DNA of 64,000 bases, from positions 5,041,447-5,105,446 of the forward strand of contig NZ_CP043538.1 in assembly GCF_000364445.2 (NCBI RefSeq), in the 5' to 3' direction. This document shows, piece after piece, positions 58,012 to 64,000 of this stretch. How positions within the stretch are numbered: the first letter of the stretch is position 1; each line of letters opens with the position of its first letter. Below the pieces are notes generated by a model. It searched no databases and was not told the DNA's origin. It saw nothing but the letters and a program-made list of their open reading frames with translations. The DNA is from Methylobacterium mesophilicum SR1.6/6 (lineage in GTDB: Bacteria > Pseudomonadota > Alphaproteobacteria > Rhizobiales > Beijerinckiaceae). Both the position numbers and the translations under genes were made by a program.

Positions 58012-60009
58012 TCACATGCCGAACTGGACGCGCCGGCTGTTGCCGCGCTTGAGGTTGCGGAAGCGCGCCATCGCCCAGAGCGGGAAGAACTTCGGGTAGC
58101 CATGGTACCGCAGGTAGAATACCCGCGGGAAGCCCGTGGCGGTGTAGCGCTCCTCCTTCCAGAACCCGTCCGCGCCCTGCGTGCGGGTCAGGAAGTTGAT
58201 GCCGCGCGTCACCGCCGGGTCGTCGACCGCGCCGGCCGCCATCAGGGCGAGAAGCGCCCAGGCGGTCTGCGAGGCGGTGGAGGAGCCGGGCTCGAAGGCC
58301 GGGTCGATCTTGTACGAGGACGCGTCCTCGCCCCAGCCGCCATCCGGGTTCTGGATGCGGACGAGCCAGGAGACCGCCCGCTGGATCCGCGGGTCGGCCG
58401 GATCGACGCCGGCGGCGTTGAGGGCGCAGAGCACCGACCACGTGCCGTAGATGAAGTTCATGCCCCAGCGGCCGTACCAGGAGCCGTCCTCCTCCTGGTC
58501 GTTCAGGAGGTAGTTCACGCCGCGGTCCAGCGCCCGGGAGGTCTCGCGGGTCTCGCCGAGCTGGGCCAGCATCCCGACCACGCGGGCGGTCACGTCCGCG
58601 GTCGGCGGATCGAGCAGCGCGCCGTGATCCGAGAACGGGATGTGGTTGAGGTACATGTGGTTGTTGTCGGCGTCGAACGCCGCCCAGCCGCCATCCTCGG
58701 ACTGCAGCCCCTCGACCCATTCGCGGGCGCGGGCGATGGAGGCCTTGTAGTCGGGCATGCCGGCGACCAGGCCGTGCTGGTGCATGGCGCGATCCATCGC
58801 CATCACCACGACGGCGGTGTCGTCGAGGTCGGGATAATGGGCGTTGGCGTACTGGAACGCCCAGCCCCCCGGCCGGACCTTCGGCTTGCGCGCCGCCCAG
58901 TCGCCGACGATGTCGAGCACCTGACGGGGCTTCAGCCAGTCGAGCCCGGCGCGGGCCTGGGCCTCGGCCTCGGGGCCGCCGGCCTCTAGCAGCGCGTGGC
59001 TCGCGAGCGCCGTGTCCCAGACCGGCGAGACGCAGGGCTGGACATAGGCCTCGTCGGCCTTCTCGACGACGAGCTTCTCGATGGCGTCGCAGGCGACGCG
59101 GACCTGCGGGTGGTCGGGCCGGTAGCCCATCACCTCGTACATCAGCACCGAATTGACCATGGCGGGGAAGATCGCCCCGAGCCCGTCCTCGCCGTTCAGC
59201 CGCTCGCTGACCCAGGCGCGCGCCTTCTCCATGGCCCGCTGCCGCCTCTTGCGCGGCATGTGATCCTCCACGAGCTGGAGGATCCGGTCGATGAAGCCGA
59301 AGATCGGCGTCCAGGGCCAGGTGGCGTGGGGCGAGCCCGGCCAGCGCCGGACGCTCTCCGGCGGCGTGATGAAGAGTTCCTGCACGCTGATGCCGCGCGG
59401 GTTGCGCGCCCGGGGCTTCGTCGCCTGGAGCACGAACAGCGGCACCACGGTGGTGCGCGCCCAGTAGCTGATCTTGTCGAGGTGGAATGGGAACCACTTC
59501 GGCAGGAACATCACCTCGACGGGCATCACCGGCACGGCGCGCCACGGCACCTCGCCGTAGAGGGCGAGCATGAAGCGGGTGAACACGTTGGCGTTGGCCG
59601 CGCCGCCGCGGGACAGGATGCCCTCGCGCGCCCGGCGCATGTGCGGCGCCTCGATGTCGTCGCCGATCATCTTGAGGGCGAAATACGCCTTGACCGTGCA
59701 GCTCATGTCGAATGGCCCCTCGTGGACGAGGGCCCATCCGCCGTGCCGCCCCTGGGTGCGGCGGAGATAGTTGCCGATCTTGGCCTCGAGGTCGCCGGGG
59801 ACCTGCGTGCCGCGGAAATGGTGGAACAGGATGTACTCGGACGGGATCGTGGCATCCGCCTCGAGCTCGAAGCAGATATGCCCGTCGTCATGCGCCAGGG
59901 CGGTCAGCGCGCGCGTCGCCTGCGCCACGCCGCGCTCGACGTCGTCCAGCGAGATCCCCTGCGTCTTCGAGCGCTGCAGCGCCTCGACTTTGCTTACGGC
60001 CTCTCTCAT
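58012..60009 (-). CDS. shc: Squalene-hopene cyclase
   Basis: 665-residue terpenoid cyclase (HpnF). The catalytic DxDDTA motif is in YPDLDDTAVVVMAMD near residue 390, and several QW repeats such as QSEDGGWAAFDADNNHMYLN and QNPDGGWGEDASSYK are present. It converts squalene into hopene/hopanol at the membrane. Start ATG 60009, chosen as 42 bp after hpnE. Length typical (E. coli lacks it; Alicyclobacillus 631). Part of hpnA-C-D-E-shc-G. Confidence 0.96.
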   Translation of the reverse strand: MREAVSKVEALQRSKTQGISLDDVERGVAQATRALTALAHDDGHICFELEADATIPSEYILFHHFRGTQVPGDLEAKIGNYLRRTQGRHGGWALVHEGPFDMSCTVKAYFALKMIGDDIEAPHMRRAREGILSRGGAANANVFTRFMLALYGEVPWRAVPVMPVEVMFLPKWFPFHLDKISYWARTTVVPLFVLQATKPRARNPRGISVQELFITPPESVRRWPGSPHATWPWTPIFGFIDRILQLVEDHMPRKRRQRAMEKARAWVSERLNGEDGLGAIFPAMVNSVLMYEVMGYRPDHPQVRVACDAIEKLVVEKADEAYVQPCVSPVWDTALASHALLEAGGPEAEAQARAGLDWLKPRQVLDIVGDWAARKPKVRPGGWAFQYANAHYPDLDDTAVVVMAMDRAMHQHGLVAGMPDYKASIARAREWVEGLQSEDGGWAAFDADNNHMYLNHIPFSDHGALLDPPTADVTARVVGMLAQLGETRETSRALDRGVNYLLNDQEEDGSWYGRWGMNFIYGTWSVLCALNAAGVDPADPRIQRAVSWLVRIQNPDGGWGEDASSYKIDPAFEPGSSTASQTAWALLALMAAGAVDDPAVTRGINFLTRTQGADGFWKEERYTATGFPRVFYLRYHGYPKFFPLWAMARFRNLKRGNSRRVQFGM

Positions 60010-60051
60010 AGTCCTCGCCTCGAACGGCCACCTTGCGGCGGACGCCATGCC

Positions 60052-61353
60052 TCAAGCTGCGCCGCGCGCCCGGGTTCCGGCGCGCACGACAGATCCCGCG
60101 CGCAAAGTACGCGCGGCCGTCTGGCCCGAGCGGATCGCTCCCTCGATCGTCGACGGCAGGCCGGTGGCGGTCCAATCGCCTGCCAGGACGAGATTGTCGT
60201 AGGCGGTTTCGGCCCTGGGTCGCCGCGCGGCTTCCGCCGGCGTCGCCGCGAAGGTCGCACGCTTCTCCTTTACGATCTGCCAGCTGGGCAGGTCCGGTGC
60301 AAGGTTGCACAGCTGTGCGATCTCGGACCAGATCTGCCGCGCGAGGTCTTCCCGCGGCACGTCGAGAAGCCGGTCCGCCCCGCTGATCGTCACCGAATAC
60401 CGGTCCGGATAGGCGAACAGCCACTCCGTCAGGCTGTTGACGACGCCGAGGACCAGGGGGCTGCCGGGCTTCGGCACATACGCGAAATGCGCGTTCACGA
60501 TGGAGCGGAATTCCATCGGGGCGAGGAGACCGGGCAACACCTCGCGGGCCACCCAGGGCGGCAGCGCCAGGACGACGCCGTCCTCCGGCCCGAGGCTCTC
60601 GGCGCCGTCCGAGAACACGAGCTGGCCGACCCGGCCATCCGCGAGGTCGAGCCCGCGCAGGCGCCGGCCGAGGCGGATCTCGCAGCCGCGCCCCGTCAGG
60701 TAGCGCAATGCCGGGTCCACGAAGGCGTAGGACAGGCCCTCGACGGCGACGAGGGGCCGGCAAGCCTTGCCGCCGGCGCCGAGGGTCTCGCGCAGGATCC
60801 GCGCCGCCAAGCCGACGTCGCTGTCGCGGGGCTCGGTGTTCAGGGCGGCGAGCAGCACCGGATGCCAGAGGCGCCGGTAGAGCGCGCCCTCGCACGCCAT
60901 GTGGGCGCCGATCGTGCCGCCCGCGCCCTCCGCCTTGCCGGAGGCGGCGCGCAGGATGCCGAGGGGCGCGAGGTAGTCGCGTGCCTTCGTGCCGGGAACG
61001 CGCCGCGCCGGGCTCATCACCCACCAGGGCAGCCGTCCCGCGTTGGGCCGCAGGCGCCAGCGCTCGCCGGTCTCCAGATCGGCGAAGTCGAACTCCGCCG
61101 CGTCGGGCCCGACCAGGGCGTCGGGCGGTGCGCCGACCGTTTTGAGGAAGCCCAGCGCATCGGCATTGCCGGAGAGCAGCAGGTGGTTGCCGTTGTCGAT
61201 GGTCAGGCCGAGGGCCGGGTCGTAATAGGAGCGGCAGCGACCGCCCGCCTGCTTGGCGGCCTCGTGCAGCACGACCCGGGCGCCCGAATCGACCAGGGCG
61301 ACAGCGGCGGACAGGCCGGCCAGGCCGGCGCCGACGACGTGAACGGTGCCCAT
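60052..61353 (-). CDS. hpnE: HpnE, hydroxysqualene/squalene-associated FAD-dependent oxidoreductase
   Basis: 433-residue amino-oxidase-type flavoprotein. The FAD motif VHVVGAGLAGLSAAVALVDS is followed by GGRCRSYYDPALGLTIDNGN, and the C-terminus has LVLAGDWTATGLPSTIEGAI then RSG. HpnE reduces hydroxysqualene to squalene after HpnC and HpnD. The ATG at 61353 shares one base with the hpnD stop (TGATG), so the two are translationally coupled. Confidence 0.93.
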   Translation of the reverse strand: MGTVHVVGAGLAGLSAAVALVDSGARVVLHEAAKQAGGRCRSYYDPALGLTIDNGNHLLLSGNADALGFLKTVGAPPDALVGPDAAEFDFADLETGERWRLRPNAGRLPWWVMSPARRVPGTKARDYLAPLGILRAASGKAEGAGGTIGAHMACEGALYRRLWHPVLLAALNTEPRDSDVGLAARILRETLGAGGKACRPLVAVEGLSYAFVDPALRYLTGRGCEIRLGRRLRGLDLADGRVGQLVFSDGAESLGPEDGVVLALPPWVAREVLPGLLAPMEFRSIVNAHFAYVPKPGSPLVLGVVNSLTEWLFAYPDRYSVTISGADRLLDVPREDLARQIWSEIAQLCNLAPDLPSWQIVKEKRATFAATPAEAARRPRAETAYDNLVLAGDWTATGLPSTIEGAIRSGQTAARTLRAGSVVRAGTRARGAA

Positions 61354-62204
61354 CAGATCAGGCCGTGCCGGAGGACGACGCCGAGGAGGGCGAGCTTGCC
61401 GGGCTTCACCCGGGCGCGGGGCATGGCCCAGCCGCGTGCGAGCACCGCCTTCAGATAGAGGTGATAGGCCGCCGCCATCAGCCGGGCGGCCTTGGTCGCC
61501 TTGCGCGGGCTGCGCCGGATGATTTCCCAGGTCGCCTGGTAATGGTCCTCGGCCTCCCGGGCGAGGGAGGTGCAGACCTCGCCGATGCGCGGATGACGGA
61601 TCGCCTCGACCGGCGTCGGGTCGGTGAGGCCGATGGCCTGGAGCTTCTCCCGCGGCAGGTAGAGCCGGCCGCGCTCGGCATCCTCGTCGATGTCCCGGAG
61701 GATGTTGGTGAGCTGGAGCGCGCGCCCCTGATGCCACGCGAGCCGGACGCCGTCCGCCTCCGGCATGCCGAAGATCCGCACCGACAGTCGCCCGACGGCG
61801 CTGGCGACCCGATCGCAGTAGAGGTCGAGGGTCTCGGCGTCGGGGGCGACGATGTCCGCCACGGCGTCCATGGCCATGCCGTCGATCACCGCCTGGAAAT
61901 CCTCGCGCTTCAGGCCGAAGCGGCGCACCGGCTCCACGAGGTCGTGGACCCGGGGGACCGGGCGGCCGGCATACAGGGCGTCGATGTCGGCGCGCCAGCG
62001 GTCGAGTTCGACCTGCCGGACCGCCCGGGTGCCGCCGTCGTCGGCGACGTCGTCCACCGCCCGGCAGAAGGCGTAGACGGCGTACATCGCCTCCCGCCGC
62101 TCCTTCGGCAGCAGGCGCATGGCCGTGTAGAACGAGGAGCCGGCGGCCGGCAGCGCCGGAGCGGCGCTCTCGGGGTCGTGGGCGGGTGTCGCGGTGGCAC
62201 TCAC
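61353..62204 (-). CDS. hpnD: HpnD, presqualene diphosphate synthase
   Basis: 283-residue prenyl-head-to-head synthase. The two Asp-rich motifs are FCRAVDDVADDGG and LTNILRDIDEDAERGRLYLP. HpnD joins two farnesyl diphosphates to presqualene diphosphate. GTG start 62204 overlaps the hpnC stop (GTGA). Length and motif order are usual for the family. Confidence 0.93.
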   Translation of the reverse strand: MSATATPAHDPESAAPALPAAGSSFYTAMRLLPKERREAMYAVYAFCRAVDDVADDGGTRAVRQVELDRWRADIDALYAGRPVPRVHDLVEPVRRFGLKREDFQAVIDGMAMDAVADIVAPDAETLDLYCDRVASAVGRLSVRIFGMPEADGVRLAWHQGRALQLTNILRDIDEDAERGRLYLPREKLQAIGLTDPTPVEAIRHPRIGEVCTSLAREAEDHYQATWEIIRRSPRKATKAARLMAAAYHLYLKAVLARGWAMPRARVKPGKLALLGVVLRHGLI

Positions 62205-63097
62205 GGGCGGATTCCTTGAGCCGCGGCCCGGACGATCCGGCCGCGGAAGGGCCGGCGCGTCAGGGTGGCGGTGATGCCGCCGAGCGCCGTGAGGGCGAAG
62301 GCGGCCTTGCCGTGATGGACCTTCTCCGAGAGCGGGTCGCGTTCCAGCAGGCCCCGGCTCAGAACCACGGCGAGGCGGTGGATCGCGGCGATCTCCAGCG
62401 ACAGGCGCAGGTCGTCGATCAGGTCCGGCAGGACCGCACCCTCGTCGAGGAGGTCGAGGCATTTCTGCGCCAGCTCGCGGATCACGGCCCGGAGCTGCGG
62501 CGGCGCCTTGGCCTCACCCAGCATCGTTACCGTGGCGCCGTGGCGGTCGAGGCAATCCTGCGGGAGGTAGACCCGGTCGAGGGCGGCGAAATCCTTGCCG
62601 CAATCCTGGAGGTGGTTGATCACCTGCAAGGCGGCGCAGATCGCGTCGGACGGCCCCCAGACCCGGGCCGGATCCTCGCCGTGCACGTCGAGGACGTAGC
62701 GACCCACCGGCATGGCCGAGTAGCGGCAATAGTGGATCAGTTCGTCCCAGTTGGCGTAGCGGCTCTTGCGCGCGTCCATGCGGAACGCGTCGAGGAGTTC
62801 GAGGGCGTGGCGGGGCGGCAATCCGCGGGCGGCGAGTTCGCGCTTGAGCGGCTCGGCCTCCGGATCGGAGGGACCGGCACCGGTGAGCGAATCCGCCAGC
62901 CGGTCGAGCAGCTCGATCTTGCGCTCGGGCGACAGGTCCGCGTGGTCGGCCACGTCGTCGCCGGCACGGACGAAGTTGTAGAAGGCCAGGATCGCGCCGC
63001 GGTGGCGCGGATGGATCAGGTGCGAGGCGACCGGGAAATTCTCGTCGTGGTGGCCCTTGCCGGAGCGCGTCGCGGTGGCGGTCTCGAGGGTGCTCAT
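62201..63097 (-). CDS. hpnC: HpnC, hydroxysqualene synthase
   Basis: 298-residue relative of HpnD. Motifs: ILAFYNFVRAGDDVADHADL and INHLQDCGKDFAALDRVYLP. HpnC turns presqualene diphosphate into hydroxysqualene. ATG 63097 lies in an ATGA overlap with hpnA. The paralogues HpnC and HpnD are told apart by order (C before D) and by FVRAGDDVADH with NHLQDCGKD, which are typical of HpnC. Confidence 0.92.
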   Translation of the reverse strand: MSTLETATATRSGKGHHDENFPVASHLIHPRHRGAILAFYNFVRAGDDVADHADLSPERKIELLDRLADSLTGAGPSDPEAEPLKRELAARGLPPRHALELLDAFRMDARKSRYANWDELIHYCRYSAMPVGRYVLDVHGEDPARVWGPSDAICAALQVINHLQDCGKDFAALDRVYLPQDCLDRHGATVTMLGEAKAPPQLRAVIRELAQKCLDLLDEGAVLPDLIDDLRLSLEIAAIHRLAVVLSRGLLERDPLSEKVHHGKAAFALTALGGITATLTRRPFRGRIVRAAAQGIRP

Positions 63098-64000
63098 GCG
63101 AGGTACCCCGCCTCCCGGAACCACGTGATCGCGTCGGACAGGCCCTCGCGGTAGGGCCGCGCCGCGTAGCCGAGTTCGGCCCGCGCCTTCCTGTCCGAGA
63201 AGAACATCCGGTAGCGGGACATGCGGATGCCGTCGATCGTCGCGAAGGGCTGCTTGCCGGTGACCCGGGCGGCGAGCTGGGCGAAGAACGCCACCGGGTA
63301 GACCGCCGCCCGCGGCAGGTTCACGGTCGGCGGCTTGCGCCCGACCATCCCGGCGATGTCGGCGAGCATCTGCGACAGGAACACGTCCTCGCCGCCGAGG
63401 ATGTAGCGCTCGCCGATCCGGCCCTTGCGCAGCGCCAGGAGGTGCCCCTGGGCCACGTCGTCCACGTGGGCGAGGTTGAGGCCGGTATCGACGAAGGCCG
63501 GCATCTTGCCGAGCGCCGCCTCCTGGATGATCCGGCCGGTGGGGGTCGGCTTGACGTCGCGGGGGCCGATCGGCGTCGAGGGGTTGACGATCACCGCCTG
63601 CAGGCCGTCCCGGGCGACCATCTCCTCGACCACCCGCTCGGCCACGACCTTGCTGCGCTTGTAGGCGCCGATGGCGGTCTCGGGCGTCAGCGGCATGGTC
63701 TCGTCGGAGGGCGTGACGCCGTCGGCCGGCGGCCTGATCGTCGCGACGCTCGACGTGTAGACCACCCGCTCCACCCCCGCCTCCAGGGCCGCGCGCATCA
63801 TCAGGCGCGTGCCGTCGCGGTTGGTGCGGACGATCTCCTCCATGTCCGGCGCCCAGAGCCGGTAATCGGCCGCCGCGTGGATCAGGTAGCGCTGTCCGCG
63901 CATCGCCGCCGCCACGGCGGCCGGATCGCGCATGTCGCCCTCGGCGATCTCGACGTCGGTCCAGGTGAGATTCCGGCGGGGGCTCGAGGCGCGCACGAGG
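63094..64000 (-). CDS. hpnA: HpnA, hopanoid-associated sugar epimerase (partial, runs off right edge)
   Basis: About 302 C-terminal residues of an extended SDR. Seen: VEIAEGDMRDPAAV, YLIHAAADYRLWAPD, VVYTSSVATI, and YKRSKVVAE, which gives the YxxxK catalytic pair. The N-terminal GxxGxxG motif lies beyond the edge; the frame is open to base 64000. The protein is often called hopanoid-associated sugar epimerase/NAD-dependent dehydratase. First visible gene of the operon with ATGA overlap to hpnC. Confidence 0.9.
   Translation of the reverse strand, partial: LVRASSPRRNLTWTDVEIAEGDMRDPAAVAAAMRGQRYLIHAAADYRLWAPDMEEIVRTNRDGTRLMMRAALEAGVERVVYTSSVATIRPPADGVTPSDETMPLTPETAIGAYKRSKVVAERVVEEMVARDGLQAVIVNPSTPIGPRDVKPTPTGRIIQEAALGKMPAFVDTGLNLAHVDDVAQGHLLALRKGRIGERYILGGEDVFLSQMLADIAGMVGRKPPTVNLPRAAVYPVAFFAQLAARVTGKQPFATIDGIRMSRYRMFFSDRKARAELGYAARPYREGLSDAITWFREAGYLA

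Noticed and set aside
58996..61458. An 820-codon plus-strand frame across shc and hpnE
   Set aside because: No motif; it crosses two confirmed minus-strand genes.

Overview
The window is high-GC DNA with overlapping, translationally coupled genes, an alphaproteobacterial SOS box, a PopZ-like gene next to valS and a hopanoid (hpn) cluster. Together these suggest a Rhizobiales bacterium, most likely Methylobacterium or a close relative. The genus is inferred from gene content and order, not from a database match.

Layout. 1-3.6 kb: SOS mutagenesis operon imuA-imuB-dnaE2 (minus strand, dnaE2 runs off the left edge) behind a LexA-type box. 3.8-5.8 kb: a secreted collagen-like protein and a flavoprotein. 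5.9-12.5 kb: bo3-type quinol oxidase operon cyoABCD-surf1 with an upstream MFS transporter. 12.7-17.1 kb: surface-glycan genes (two-module GT2, an unknown protein, an AlgX/AlgJ-like O-acetyltransferase). 17.36 kb: tRNA-Val(GAC). 17.8-23.1 kb: small membrane proteins, a decayed PAS fragment, a Crp/Fnr regulator, a GT61 glycosyltransferase and a small c-type cytochrome.

23.3-49.6 kb is an accessory island. Live-looking surface-polysaccharide genes (two GH16 glycosidases, an EptA-like phosphoethanolamine transferase, an acyltransferase-3, a tandem alpha/beta-hydrolase protein, a PF13704-type glycosyltransferase, a Wzx-type flippase, a GT4, a GMC-oxidoreductase/SDR fusion and a GT2) are separated by insertion-sequence wreckage of the IS5, IS3, IS110 and IS481 families. 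Many of these genes are clearly more AT-rich than the flanking chromosome, which fits horizontal acquisition. A plausible joint role is synthesis, modification, export and trimming of an exopolysaccharide or capsule. The glycan is unknown and no Wzy polymerase or priming transferase is visible in the window.

49.7-56.9 kb returns to core chromosome: a TolC-family outer-membrane channel, a PopZ-like polar organiser, valS and a Do/HtrA protease. 56.97-57.06 kb is a palindromic intergenic repeat. 57.1-64 kb is the hopanoid operon, read on the minus strand as hpnA-hpnC-hpnD-hpnE-shc(hpnF)-hpnG; hpnA runs off the right edge. It covers farnesyl diphosphate to squalene (HpnC/D/E), squalene to hopene (Shc), and side-chain steps (HpnA, HpnG).

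The most unusual items are the 888-residue GMC-SDR fusion, the 602-residue double alpha/beta hydrolase with non-serine residues at both nucleophile positions, the rearranged IS5 copies (one with a 301-bp internal duplication, one with its catalytic core replaced by 128 bp of foreign sequence), and the overall island.
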